This document shows, in pieces, positions 17,184 through 26,102 of a stretch of 64,000 nucleotides of DNA (within the stretch, counting starts at the first letter, position 1; each line of letters starts with the position of its first letter). The position numbers were made by a program, and so were the translations under genes. This DNA comes from Aquabacter sp040049275. Lineage in GTDB: Bacteria > Pseudomonadota > Alphaproteobacteria > Rhizobiales > Xanthobacteraceae. The notes under the pieces were generated by a model. It was not told where the DNA came from and did no database searches. It saw only the letters and a list, made by a program, of their open reading frames with translations. The stretch spans positions 496,001-560,000 of the forward strand of contig NZ_JBDZDT010000003.1 of the NCBI RefSeq assembly GCF_040049275.1, in the 5' to 3' direction.

Positions 17184-18593
17184 TCAGCCCTCTTGCCGCG
17201 ACATCGCTGCCCTGCGTGGCGCGCGGGCCGCTATACCGGCTACCAACGCCGCAAGGGAGGAAACCTGTTCCACGCGGATAGCACCGTCCGCCCCATCGGC
17301 GCCGGCCGGGGGCGCAACCGCCTGGGCAAAGCCCAGCTTGGCGGCTTCCTTGAGCCGCGCCGCTGCCTGGGACACCTGCCGCACGGCCCCGGTGAGGCTG
17401 ACCTCGCCGAAATAGACCGCATCCGCCGGCAAAGGCGCGCCGGTGAGGGAGGAGACGAGGGCGCCCGCCACCGCAAGGTCCGCCGCAGGCTCGCCGATCT
17501 TCAGGCCGCCGGCCACGTTCAGATAGACGTCATGGCCGCCGAGCTTGACGCCGCAGCGCGCATCCAGCACCGCCAGCACCATGGCGAGGCGGTTACTGTC
17601 CCACCCCACCACCGCCCGGCGCGGCGTGCCAAGGCTGGAGGGAGCCACCAGCGCCTGGATTTCCACCAATATGGGCCGCGTGCCTTCCATGCCGGCGAAC
17701 ACCGCCGTGCCCGGGGCACCCGAGTCGCGGTTGGAGAGAAACAGTTCGGAGGGGTTCGCCACCTCGGAGAGGCCGCGCCCGGTCATCTCGAACACGCCGA
17801 TCTCATCGGTGGGGCCGAAACGGTTCTTCTGGGCGCGCAGGATGCGGAACTGGTGGCCGCCATCGCCCTCGAAGGAGAGCACCGCATCCACCATGTGCTC
17901 CACGACGCGGGGGCCGGCGATCTGGCCGTCCTTGGTGACGTGGCCCACCAGGATCACGCAGGCGCCGGTCTGCTTGGCGTAGCGCACCATGAGCTGGGCG
18001 GAGGTGCGCACCTGCGTCACCGTGCCCGGCGCGGACTCCACCGTGTCGCTCCACATGGTCTGGATGGAATCGATGACCACGAACCGCACCGGCGGCCCGG
18101 CGGAGAGCGTGGCGAGGATGTTCTCGGCATTGGTTTCAGCGGCGAGCCCAACTTCCGCGCCGCCGAGCCCGAGTCGGCCGGCGCGCAAGCGCACCTGGTC
18201 CACCGCCTCTTCGCCCGAGACATAGACCACCCTGTGCCCGCCTTCCGCCAGTGCGGCGGACGCCTGCACGAGGAGGGTGGACTTGCCGATGCCGGGGTCG
18301 CCGCCCAAGAGCAGGATGGAGCCCGGCACGAAGCCGCCGCCGGCCACCCGGTCCAGTTCACCGATGCCGGAAACGAGGCGCGGCGGGGGCGTGCCCTCGC
18401 CCTTCAGGCTTTCCAGAGCTACCGCCCGGCCCTTGCGGCCGGAGCGCTGGACGGCGGGCACGGAGGCGGCAATCGCGACCTCCGGCTCCTCGGCGATGGT
18501 GTTCCACCCGCCGCACGCCTCGCACTTGCCCTGCCAGCGGTTATAGACCGCCCCGCAGGACTGGCAGGCAAAGGTGGGAGGGCGTCTGGCCAT
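17184..18593 (-). CDS. radA: DNA repair protein RadA
   Basis: RecA-like ATPase that drives branch migration in recombination repair. It is 469 residues, the usual length. The N-terminal zinc finger has two Cys-X2-Cys pairs (CQSCGAVYNRWQGKCEACGGW). The Walker A motif is GGDPGIGKSTL. The RadA-specific KNRFG motif is in LRAQKNRFGPTDEIG. The C-terminal third is a Lon protease-like domain. The start is fixed by the zinc finger at its beginning. It is followed by cvpA after 129 bp. Confidence 0.96.
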   Translation of the reverse strand: MARRPPTFACQSCGAVYNRWQGKCEACGGWNTIAEEPEVAIAASVPAVQRSGRKGRAVALESLKGEGTPPPRLVSGIGELDRVAGGGFVPGSILLLGGDPGIGKSTLLVQASAALAEGGHRVVYVSGEEAVDQVRLRAGRLGLGGAEVGLAAETNAENILATLSAGPPVRFVVIDSIQTMWSDTVESAPGTVTQVRTSAQLMVRYAKQTGACVILVGHVTKDGQIAGPRVVEHMVDAVLSFEGDGGHQFRILRAQKNRFGPTDEIGVFEMTGRGLSEVANPSELFLSNRDSGAPGTAVFAGMEGTRPILVEIQALVAPSSLGTPRRAVVGWDSNRLAMVLAVLDARCGVKLGGHDVYLNVAGGLKIGEPAADLAVAGALVSSLTGAPLPADAVYFGEVSLTGAVRQVSQAAARLKEAAKLGFAQAVAPPAGADGADGAIRVEQVSSLAALVAGIAARAPRRAAMSRQEG

Positions 18594-18656
18594 GAAGTTC
18601 CCGGCGCCGCGAGGGCGGTGAGTCGCGGGGAGGAGTTTAGAGCGAAGCGCAGACCC

Positions 18657-18855
18657 TTGTCCTGGACAAGCGACGCCGCAGGCGGAGCGCCGATCCGGGA
18701 CCCAGCGCAAAGGACCGCCGAAGGCGCTTCACCCCGCCGACGCCGCCACGCGGCGATGGCGTAAAGGCGCTGGTCGCGAATTGCCGGCTTCGCCGGAGCT
18801 TTGCGCTGGGTCCCGGAGCTACGCTCCAGCTTCGCTGTCGCTTGTCCAGGACAAA
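18657..18855. repeat. Long nested inverted repeat (family B)
   Basis: This occupies most of the 308-bp gap between radA and infC. The outer arms are TTGTCCTGGACAAGCGAC (18657-18674) and its complement (18838-18855), exactly paired. The inner arms are GGGACCCAGCGCAAA (18697-18711) and its complement (18800-18814). The outer arm is itself a small palindrome. No open reading frame is supported here. Confidence 0.8.
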
Positions 18856-18901
18856 CAGGCCCCGAATCCCGTTCCGGGAAACGAAAGCGGATGAAAGATC
18901 C

Positions 18902-19438
18902 TCACCGCGGGGCGAGGATCATGATCATCTGGCGGCCTTCGAGCATGGGCTCGGCTTCCACCTTGGCGACGGTGGAGACGTCCTCGCGCAGCTTCTGGAG
19001 CAGCTTGAAGCCGATATCCTGGTGCGCCATCTCACGGCCACGGAAGCGCAGGGTGACCTTCACCTTGTCGCCCTCTTCGAAGAACCGCTCCATGGAGCGC
19101 ATCTTCACTTCGTAATCGTGCGTATCGATGCCGGGGCGGAGCTTGATCTCCTTGACCTCGACCACCTTCTGCTTCTTGCGCGCCTCGCTGGCCTTCTTCT
19201 GATTCTGGTACTTGAAGCGGCCGTAATCCAGGATCTTGCAGACCGGGGGGGCGGAATTGGGAGAAATCTCGACCAGATCCAGCCCAGCCTCCTGGGCCAG
19301 TAACAGAGCGTCACGGATAGCCATGACTCCCTTGTTCTGCCCCTCACTGTCGATGAGCTGAACTTCGCGGACGCGGATCTCCTCGTTGACGCGCGGTCCA
19401 TCCTTCTCCGGCGCGACGGGTCTCATAGGGCGACGAAT
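18902..19438 (-). CDS. infC: Translation initiation factor IF-3
   Basis: Binds the 30S subunit and checks initiator tRNA and start codon. Read from an ATT codon at 19438 it is 178 residues, with AGAGGAG about nine bases upstream. The nearest ATG (19426) has no such site and would remove four residues. The N-domain has GPRVNEEIRVREVQLID, and the C-domain ends with TLRFRGREMAHQDIG and EGRQMIMILAP. An ATT start is the known device by which IF-3 represses its own translation in enterobacteria. A non-AUG start here is likely but not proven. Confidence 0.93.
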   Translation of the reverse strand: MRRPMRPVAPEKDGPRVNEEIRVREVQLIDSEGQNKGVMAIRDALLLAQEAGLDLVEISPNSAPPVCKILDYGRFKYQNQKKASEARKKQKVVEVKEIKLRPGIDTHDYEVKMRSMERFFEEGDKVKVTLRFRGREMAHQDIGFKLLQKLREDVSTVAKVEAEPMLEGRQMIMILAPR

Positions 19439-19711
19439 GGCGACGTTCTCCTCTGTGATTGAACTCTTCTCGACCCCGGTTCTCGCCGTCGCGCGTGGGC
19501 GCGCCCCCGAAAAACAGTCGAGTGAGCAGGACGTGAAGATCGTGACTATTGGCCCCGAAGTCAATGTCCTGCGGGCTTCGGAAGCTGCGTAAACGTGCTG
19601 CGGCGCGGCAGCGGAACCCATCAGCCACAGTTCAGCCGCCTTCGGGCGGCAATCCGGGGCTTTCGGATTCGCCCCGAAGCCGCTCGGCTCCGGCGCGCCA
19701 CGGGCCTTTGC

Positions 19712-20569
19712 ATGATCGCTTTCAACGCAACGCTTGGCCGGCTTTCGCGACGCGCCGCCTTCTGCGCCGCGACGCTGGCCGGAGCGAGCGCGCCGGCCCT
19801 CGCGGACGGCAGCCTCCAGGCGAAATACGCCCTCTCCGTCGCCGGCATCGAAGTCGGCCGGGCCACGCTGATCGTCCAGGCCACCGATACCACGTTCGAG
19901 ATCGCCGGCACCGGCAAGGTCTCCGGCATCCTGCGCGCGGTCTCCTCCGGCAAGGGCACCGCCGCCGCCCGCGGCACCATGGAGGGCGGCAAGCCCACAC
20001 CCACGGTATTCGCCGTCAACACCGAGGCGGACGGCAAGGTGGAGGCGGTCCGCATCGGGTTCGCCGGCACCGCCGTGAAGGAACTGGAGGTCGATCCTGA
20101 GCCCAAGCCCCTGCCGGACCGGATCGAGATGACGGACGCCCATAAGGCGAATGTCATCGACCCCATGAGCGGCGCCTTCGTCGCCGTGCCGGGCACGGGA
20201 AGCCTCCTCTCCGCCGCCGCCTGCACCAAGGCGATCCCGATCTTCGACGGCCGCCAGCGCTATGACGTGACCCTCACCTTCCTGCGTATGGAGGATGTGA
20301 AGGCGGATAAGGGCTATGCCGGCCCTGCCGTTGTGTGTCGCGTGGGCTACGTTCCTGTGGCGGGCCACCGCCCTACCCGCTCGACGGTCAAATACATGCA
20401 GGCGAACAAGGAAATGTTCGTGTGGCTGGTGCCCATCGCCGGCACCCGCCTCATGGCGCCCTTCAAGGTCTCCATCGCCACCATGATCGGTACCGCGGTG
20501 CTGGAGGCCACCAGCTTCGAGACCTCCGTGCGGGAGAAGGCCGTGCCCGTGAGTACGCCGAAAAGGTGA
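19712..20569 (+). CDS. DUF3108 exported protein
   Basis: A 285-residue protein with a signal peptide (about residues 1-31, ending PALADG) and a beta-rich DUF3108 body. Recognisable stretches are KYALSVAGIEVGRATL, FEIAGTGKVSG, and a Cys pair in the second half. Family members are periplasmic and may be lipocalin-like; the ligand is unknown. It is divergent from infC with a 273-bp gap in which I see no other gene. Confidence 0.82.
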   Translation: MIAFNATLGRLSRRAAFCAATLAGASAPALADGSLQAKYALSVAGIEVGRATLIVQATDTTFEIAGTGKVSGILRAVSSGKGTAAARGTMEGGKPTPTVFAVNTEADGKVEAVRIGFAGTAVKELEVDPEPKPLPDRIEMTDAHKANVIDPMSGAFVAVPGTGSLLSAAACTKAIPIFDGRQRYDVTLTFLRMEDVKADKGYAGPAVVCRVGYVPVAGHRPTRSTVKYMQANKEMFVWLVPIAGTRLMAPFKVSIATMIGTAVLEATSFETSVREKAVPVSTPKR

Positions 20570-20876
20570 AGAGGGGGCGCTGACGGGAATCCGCTACATT
20601 CTGTCCACACCCACTAGGAGTAGTACGGGGTGAAACGGGAACTTTTCGTAGACTCGATTCGACCGCGATTCGTTCTAGACTCGTTCTAGGTATTTTGCCG
20701 GCGCCAAGAGATGTGCTTCGCCGGCCAGATGCCGGCTCCAGCCCCCTCATCCGCACTGCTTTCGGCAACACACCATGGGATGCGGCGGCGTGCGGCGACC
20801 ATTAGCCCGCGTTGACACCCCACCCGCCGCCAGTGTTCCCTTGATACCAGCGCGATCCCTCGCGCAAGAGGACATC
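20570..20876. other. 307-bp intergenic region upstream of the puuA-like gene
   Basis: This holds no supported gene. Its middle (20649-20690) is a short repetitive stretch with four GANTC sites and helically spaced direct repeats, listed separately. The base composition around 20630-20700 is clearly more AT-rich than the flanks, as expected for a regulatory region. Confidence 0.6.
20649..20690. promoter_or_regulatory. Cluster of four GANTC sites with 11-bp direct repeats
   Basis: GANTC occurs at 20651, 20656, 20667 and 20678, all within 32 bp. CGATTCG repeats at 20655 and 20666, 11 bp apart. CGTTCTAG repeats at 20671 and 20682, also 11 bp apart. TAGACTCG repeats at 20649 and 20676. The spacing places repeats on the same DNA face. 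A CcrM-type GANTC methyltransferase is encoded at 61644. Confidence 0.6.
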
Positions 20877-22277
20877 ATGGCTAAAAAGCGAGCGGGGCAG
20901 GACACGGCATTGTCGTCTCCTCGGGGCGTGAAGACGCTGGCGGAAGCAAAAGCCTGGATGGCCGCCCGCGGCATCACCGAAATCGAATGCACCGTGCCGG
21001 ACCTTGCGGGCGTGGCGCGTGGCAAGATCATGCCGGCGTCGAAATTCTTCTCCTCCCCGGTGATGAACCTGCCGCTCTCCATCTTCTTCCAGACCATTTC
21101 GGGGGAATATCCCGACTATGAGGGGCTGGTGGATTCGGTGGTGGCGGATTCCGACCTCGTCATGGAGCCGGACTTCTCCACCCTCTCCACCGTGCCGTGG
21201 GCGAAGGATGCGACCGCCCAGATCATCCACAACGCCTATCACCGCGACGGCCGCCCCGTGGAGCTGGCGCCCCGGCAGGTGTTGAAGAATGTGCTCAACC
21301 TCTACGCCAAGCGCGGCTGGAAGGCCGTGGTGGCGCCGGAGATCGAATTCTATCTGGTGGAGCCCAATACGGACCCGGACTATCCCCTGAAGCCGCCGGT
21401 CGGGCGCTCGGGCCGGCCGGAGATCGGCCGCCAGTCCTATTCCATCCAGGCGGTGAACGAATTCGACGCCCTGTTTGAGGACATCTACGATTATTCCGAG
21501 GCCCAGGGCCTGGAGATCGACACGCTGATCCACGAGGACGGCGCGGCACAGATGGAGATCAATCTGCGCCACGGCGATCCTTTGGAGCTCGCCGACCAAG
21601 TGTTCCTGTTCAAACGCACCATCCGCGAGGCGGCGCTGGCTCACAAGATCTACGCCACCTTCATGGCGAAGCCCATCGCCAACGAGCCGGGCAGCGCGCT
21701 CCACATCCACCAGTCCATCATCTCCGCGGAGACGGGGAAGAACATCTTCTCCGACGAGGATGGCGACCCGACGCCGGAATTCTTCTCCTTCCTCGCCGGG
21801 CACCAGAAATACCTGCCCTCGGTGATGTGCATCCTGGCGCCCTATGTGAACTCCTACCGGCGCCTCACCCGCGATTCCATGGCGCCCATCAACGTGCAGT
21901 GGGGCTATGACAACCGCACCGCCGGCCTGCGCGTGCCCCCGGCCCCGCCGGCCGCGCGGCGCGTGGAGAACCGCGTCCCCTCCTCCGACGCCAACCCCTA
22001 TCTCGTGATCGCCGCCTCGCTCGCCTGCGGCTATCTCGGCATGGTGAAGGGGCTGCGCCCCACCGAGCCTTTGGAGGGCGACGCCAAGAACCTCGATTTC
22101 GACCTGCCGCGCGGGCTGCTGGAGGCGGTGGCCGCCTTCGAGGCGAACGAGGATCTCTCGGAAGTGCTGGGCCGGAGCTTCGTCACCACCTATTCGGCGG
22201 TGAAGCAGGCGGAGTTCGAGACCTTCATGCGCGTCATCTCCCCCTGGGAGCGCGAATATCTGCTGCTGAACGTGTGA
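20877..22277 (+). CDS. Glutamine synthetase family protein, PuuA-like (gamma-glutamylputrescine synthetase)
   Basis: ATP-dependent ligase of the glutamine synthetase fold, 466 residues. The start ATG follows GAGG. The metal-binding Glu motif is APEIEFYLVE, with a second Glu set in IHEDGAAQMEINLRHGDP. The substrate-binding His is in GSALHIHQS and the C-terminal Arg motif is in NRVPSSDANPYL. This pattern and the adjacent FAD oxidase fit PuuA, which joins glutamate to putrescine. A related amine-glutamate ligase role is possible. A true nitrogen-assimilating GlnA is unlikely. Confidence 0.8.
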   Translation: MAKKRAGQDTALSSPRGVKTLAEAKAWMAARGITEIECTVPDLAGVARGKIMPASKFFSSPVMNLPLSIFFQTISGEYPDYEGLVDSVVADSDLVMEPDFSTLSTVPWAKDATAQIIHNAYHRDGRPVELAPRQVLKNVLNLYAKRGWKAVVAPEIEFYLVEPNTDPDYPLKPPVGRSGRPEIGRQSYSIQAVNEFDALFEDIYDYSEAQGLEIDTLIHEDGAAQMEINLRHGDPLELADQVFLFKRTIREAALAHKIYATFMAKPIANEPGSALHIHQSIISAETGKNIFSDEDGDPTPEFFSFLAGHQKYLPSVMCILAPYVNSYRRLTRDSMAPINVQWGYDNRTAGLRVPPAPPAARRVENRVPSSDANPYLVIAASLACGYLGMVKGLRPTEPLEGDAKNLDFDLPRGLLEAVAAFEANEDLSEVLGRSFVTTYSAVKQAEFETFMRVISPWEREYLLLNV

Positions 22278-22313
22278 GGCGAAGAACGCCTTGCCGCCCC
22301 ACGACCGTGAATC

Positions 22314-22337
22314 CCCTCTCCCGCTTGCGGGGGAGGG
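22314..22337. repeat. CTCTCCCGC-type palindrome (family C)
   Basis: A perfect short hairpin, CCCCTCTCCCGCTTGCGGGG and onwards, in the 89-bp gap between the two polyamine genes. It leaves them co-directional but may attenuate read-through or stabilise the upstream message. Confidence 0.7.
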
Positions 22338-22366
22338 AGTTGCGCCGCGAGCAAGGCGACGACCCC

Positions 22367-23647
22367 ATGAGCGAGCAAGAACATCCGCGGTCCTGGTACG
22401 CCGCGACAGCCCATGCGCTGCCCGAGCAGCCGCAATTGCGCGACCATATCGAGGCCGACGTCGCCGTCGTCGGCGCCGGCTATACCGGGCTCTCCGCCGC
22501 CCTCCATCTTGCGGAAAAAGGACTGAAAGTGGTGGTGCTGGAGGCGGGCCGCATCGGCTGCGGCGCCTCCGGGCGCAATGGTGGGCAGCTCCATTCCGGC
22601 CAGCGCCGCGACCAGGAGTTTCTGGAAGAGGCTGTGGGCAAGGACGATGCCCGCAAGCTCTGGGCCCTGGCCGAGGAAGCCAAGGCGCTGGTCCACGACC
22701 TCATCGCCCGCCACGATATTAAGTGCGACTACCAGTCCGGCCTGATCCATGCGGACCACAAGGCCCGCTATGTGGCCCACACCCACGCTTATGCCCGGCA
22801 CCTCGCCGACGCCTATGGCTACGACAAGGTCGAGCCTCTCAACCGGGAGCAGATCCATGCCCTCGTGGGCGCGCCCGCTTATCATGGCGGCGCCATCGAC
22901 CATGGGGCAGGCCATCTCCACGCGCTGAACTTCACCCTCGGCCTTGCCCGCGCGGCCATGGAGAAGGGTGTCCAGATCTATGAGCGCTCCCGTGCGGTGC
23001 GCTTCGAGGACAACCATGGCCTTGCCGTGGATACCGCCGATGGCGGGCGGGTGCGGGCGCAGTTCCTCCTGCTGTGCGGCAACGGCCTCATGGACGGGCT
23101 CGACCAGGTGGTGGACGAGCATGTCATGCCCATCAACAACTACATCGCCGTCACCGAGCCCCTGGGTTCGCGCGCAAAAGGCATCATCGCCAATGGCGCG
23201 GCGGTGGCGGACAGCCGGTTCGTGGTGAATTATTTCCGCCTCACCCCGGACAACCGCCTGCTGTTCGGCGGCGGCGAGAGCTACCGGCGGGGCCTGCGCG
23301 AGAATGTCACCGAATTCGTGCGCCCTTTCCTGCTGAGCATCTTCCCGCAATTGGCGGATGTGAAGCTGGACTATGGCTGGGGCGGAACGCTGGGCATCAC
23401 CATGACGCGCCTGCCCTTCGTGCGGCGCCTCTCGGACCATGTGCTGGTCTCGGCCGGCTATAGCGGCCAGGGCGTGGCGCTCGCCCCGCTCTACGGCAAG
23501 ATCCTCGCCGAGGCCATTGCCGGCCAGATCGGCCGGCTGGACCTTCTCGAGCGCCTGCCCGTGCCGGGCTTCATCGGCGGCACGGCGCTGCGCTACCCCC
23601 TGCTGGTGGCGGGGCTGACATATTATGCGCTGAGGGATCGGCTCTAG
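22367..23647 (+). CDS. FAD-dependent oxidoreductase, PuuB-like (gamma-glutamylputrescine oxidase)
   Basis: DAO-family flavoprotein of 426 residues. The FAD-binding Rossmann motif is VAVVGAGYTGLSAALHL near residue 32. SGRNGGQLHSGQRRDQEF is the DAO-type flavin segment. The C-terminal FAD contact is SAGYSGQGVALAPLYGK. With the upstream PuuA-like ligase it would oxidise gamma-glutamylputrescine to the aldehyde. No PuuC or PuuD homologue is adjacent, so the rest of the pathway is elsewhere or the substrate differs. Confidence 0.82.
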   Translation: MSEQEHPRSWYAATAHALPEQPQLRDHIEADVAVVGAGYTGLSAALHLAEKGLKVVVLEAGRIGCGASGRNGGQLHSGQRRDQEFLEEAVGKDDARKLWALAEEAKALVHDLIARHDIKCDYQSGLIHADHKARYVAHTHAYARHLADAYGYDKVEPLNREQIHALVGAPAYHGGAIDHGAGHLHALNFTLGLARAAMEKGVQIYERSRAVRFEDNHGLAVDTADGGRVRAQFLLLCGNGLMDGLDQVVDEHVMPINNYIAVTEPLGSRAKGIIANGAAVADSRFVVNYFRLTPDNRLLFGGGESYRRGLRENVTEFVRPFLLSIFPQLADVKLDYGWGGTLGITMTRLPFVRRLSDHVLVSAGYSGQGVALAPLYGKILAEAIAGQIGRLDLLERLPVPGFIGGTALRYPLLVAGLTYYALRDRL

Positions 23648-23709
23648 AGTCTCATCCGACGGACGTGCCCAGCCTTGTGGCCCTTCCGGGCCAATGCTAT
23701 GCGGCGCGG

Positions 23710-25515
23710 ATGACCGCCAGCGCCCAGAAGAACATCCGCAACTTTTCCATCGTCGCCCATATCGACCATGGGAAGTCCACACTCGCCGACCGCCTGATCC
23801 AGATCACGGGCGGGCTGACCGAACGCGAGATGACGGACCAGGTGCTCGACAGCATGGACATCGAGCGCGAGCGCGGCATCACCATCAAGGCGCAGACGGT
23901 CCGCCTCTCCTACAAGGCCAAGGACGGCGAGACCTATACGCTCAACCTCATCGATACCCCCGGGCACGTGGACTTCGCCTATGAGGTGAACCGTTCGCTC
24001 GCCGCCGTGGAGGGCTCGCTGCTGGTGGTGGACGCCTCCCAGGGAGTGGAGGCGCAGACGCTGGCCAACGTCTACCAGGCCATCGACAACAATCACGACA
24101 TCGTCCCGGTCCTCAACAAGATCGACCTGCCCGCCGCCGAGCCGGAGAAGGTGAAGGCGCAGATCGAGGACGTGATCGGCATCGACGCCTCCGACGCTAT
24201 CGGCATCTCGGCCAAGACCGGGCTGAACGTGGACCAGGTGCTGGAAGCCATCGTCACTCGCCTGCCTCCGCCCATGGGCGACCGCGACGCGCCGCTCAAG
24301 GCGCTGCTGGTGGACAGCTGGTACGACACGTATCTGGGCGTCGTCGTGCTGGTGCGCGTGGTGGATGGCGTGCTGAAGAAGGGCCAGCACATCAAGATGA
24401 TGCGCACTGAGGCCACCTATGACGTGGACCGCGTGGGCGTGTTCACGCCCAAGATGGTGGCCATGGCGGAGCTCGGCCCCGGCGACATCGGCTTCCTCAA
24501 CGGCTCCATCAAGGAGGTGGCGGACACCCGCGTGGGCGACACCATCACCGAGGAGAAGCGCCCCGCCGCCGAGCCGCTGCCGGGCTTCAAGCCGGCCCAG
24601 CCGGTGGTGTTCTGCGGCCTGTTCCCGGTGGACGCCGCTGCCTTCGAGGACCTGCGCGCCGCCATGGGCAAGCTGCGCCTCAACGATGCCTCCTTCTCCT
24701 TCGAAATGGAGACCTCGGCGGCACTGGGCTTCGGCTTCCGCTGCGGGTTCCTGGGGTTGTTGCACCTGGAAATCATTCAGGAACGGCTGGAGCGCGAGTT
24801 CAACCTCGACCTCATCGCCACCGCACCCTCGGTCATCTACGAGATCGAGATGAACGACGGCTCGGTGATCGACATGCACAATCCGGCCGACATGCCGGAC
24901 GTGGTGAAGATCAAGGAGATCCGCGAGCCCTGGATCCGGGCCACCATCCTCACCCCGGACGACTATCTCGGCAGTGTGCTGAAGCTCTGCCAGGACCGGC
25001 GCGGCAACCAGATCGAGCTGACCTATGTGGGCGCGCGCGCCATGGTCACCTACGACCTGCCGCTCAACGAAGTGGTGTTCGACTTCTACGACCGGCTGAA
25101 GTCCATCTCCAAGGGCTATGCTTCGTTCGACTACAACATCACCGACTATCGCGAGGGCGACCTCGTGAAGATGTCGCTGCTGGTGAATGCCGAGCCGGTG
25201 GACGCCCTCTCCATGCTGGTCCACCGCGCCCGCGCCGAGCACCGCGGCCGGGCCATGTGCGAGAAGCTGAAGGATCTGATCCCCCAGCATCTGTTCAACA
25301 TTCCGATCCAGGCCGCCATCGGCGCCAAGATCATCGCCCGCGAGACCATCAAGGCGCTGCGCAAGGATGTGACCGCAAAGTGCTATGGCGGCGACATCTC
25401 GCGAAAGCGCAAGCTTCTGGACAAGCAGAAGGAAGGCAAGAAGAAGATGCGCCAGTTCGGCAAGGTGGAGATTCCCCAGGAAGCCTTCATCGCCGCGCTG
25501 AAGATGGACGATTGA
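23710..25515 (+). CDS. lepA: Elongation factor 4 (LepA) GTPase
   Basis: Ribosome-associated translational GTPase, 601 residues, normal length. The P-loop is AHIDHGKSTLADRL near residue 17. Switch II is DTPGHVDF and G4 is NKIDLPAAEP. LepA-specific C-terminal segments are present (FGKVEIPQEAFIAALK at the end). The chosen ATG matches the family's N-terminus; an upstream in-frame ATG at 23665 would add 15 unrelated residues. Confidence 0.97.
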   Translation: MTASAQKNIRNFSIVAHIDHGKSTLADRLIQITGGLTEREMTDQVLDSMDIERERGITIKAQTVRLSYKAKDGETYTLNLIDTPGHVDFAYEVNRSLAAVEGSLLVVDASQGVEAQTLANVYQAIDNNHDIVPVLNKIDLPAAEPEKVKAQIEDVIGIDASDAIGISAKTGLNVDQVLEAIVTRLPPPMGDRDAPLKALLVDSWYDTYLGVVVLVRVVDGVLKKGQHIKMMRTEATYDVDRVGVFTPKMVAMAELGPGDIGFLNGSIKEVADTRVGDTITEEKRPAAEPLPGFKPAQPVVFCGLFPVDAAAFEDLRAAMGKLRLNDASFSFEMETSAALGFGFRCGFLGLLHLEIIQERLEREFNLDLIATAPSVIYEIEMNDGSVIDMHNPADMPDVVKIKEIREPWIRATILTPDDYLGSVLKLCQDRRGNQIELTYVGARAMVTYDLPLNEVVFDFYDRLKSISKGYASFDYNITDYREGDLVKMSLLVNAEPVDALSMLVHRARAEHRGRAMCEKLKDLIPQHLFNIPIQAAIGAKIIARETIKALRKDVTAKCYGGDISRKRKLLDKQKEGKKKMRQFGKVEIPQEAFIAALKMDD

Positions 25516-25536
25516 GAGCACTCAAGCGGGGCGGGC

Positions 25537-25797
25537 ATGAAGCCGATCACGCTGACTGCCCACGCGTCGCAGAAGGCGGGCGAAAGAGGCATTCGGCTGG
25601 ACTGGGTGTCCTCGACGGTTCGCTCGCCACTTTGGACCCTGCCTGACGGCACGGATTCAGATCAGCGCCGCTGCTTCCGCCCCATTCCGGAGAATGGCGG
25701 CCGCATCCTTCAGGTGGTCTGCGTGGAGACCGCCAGCGAAATCCGCGTTATAACTGTGTTCTTCGATAGAGATGCGAGGCCGCCATGGCCGACATGA
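25537..25797 (+). CDS. DUF4258 protein (possible toxin-like partner)
   Basis: An 86-residue protein matching DUF4258: TAHASQKAGERGIRLDWV, then a Gly/Arg-rich central turn, and RVITVFFDRDA near the end. It overlaps the following DUF2283 gene by 13 bases, so the two are translated together. The DUF4258 fold resembles small RelE/BrnT-like proteins, and such pairs are sometimes guessed to be toxin-antitoxin modules. No sequence feature proves this. Confidence 0.75.
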   Translation: MKPITLTAHASQKAGERGIRLDWVSSTVRSPLWTLPDGTDSDQRRCFRPIPENGGRILQVVCVETASEIRVITVFFDRDARPPWPT

Positions 25798-26009
25798 CCT
25801 ATGACCCCGAGGCTGACGCAGTCTATATCTATGTCGGCAAGGGGGAGATCGCCCAGTCTGCCGAGACCGCGTCCGACGTGGTGCTCGACTATGATTCTCA
25901 AGGCCGCATCATCGGCATTGAAGTCTTGAATGCCAGCAGCCGCCTTGCGCCCGGTGCATGGCGAAACGCCCGCAGGCCCAATCCGCGAAGCATCGACGCG
26001 GCGGAATAA
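25785..26009 (+). CDS. DUF2283 protein
   Basis: A 74-residue protein with the clear DUF2283 pattern: YDPEADAVYIYVGKGEIAQS, then VVLDYDSQGRIIGIEVLNAS. The C-terminal 20 residues are basic and probably extended. It overlaps the DUF4258 gene by 13 bases. In a toxin-antitoxin reading this would be the antitoxin, but it has no visible DNA-binding domain. Confidence 0.85.
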   Translation: MADMTYDPEADAVYIYVGKGEIAQSAETASDVVLDYDSQGRIIGIEVLNASSRLAPGAWRNARRPNPRSIDAAE

Positions 26010-26102
26010 GCACGGCACTGCAACACATCCAAACCTTTGCCTGAACCTTCAAGATGGTGCAGGCTCGGCCATGGCTGTTCGTGTCCACTGAAGGAGCGCA
26101 CC

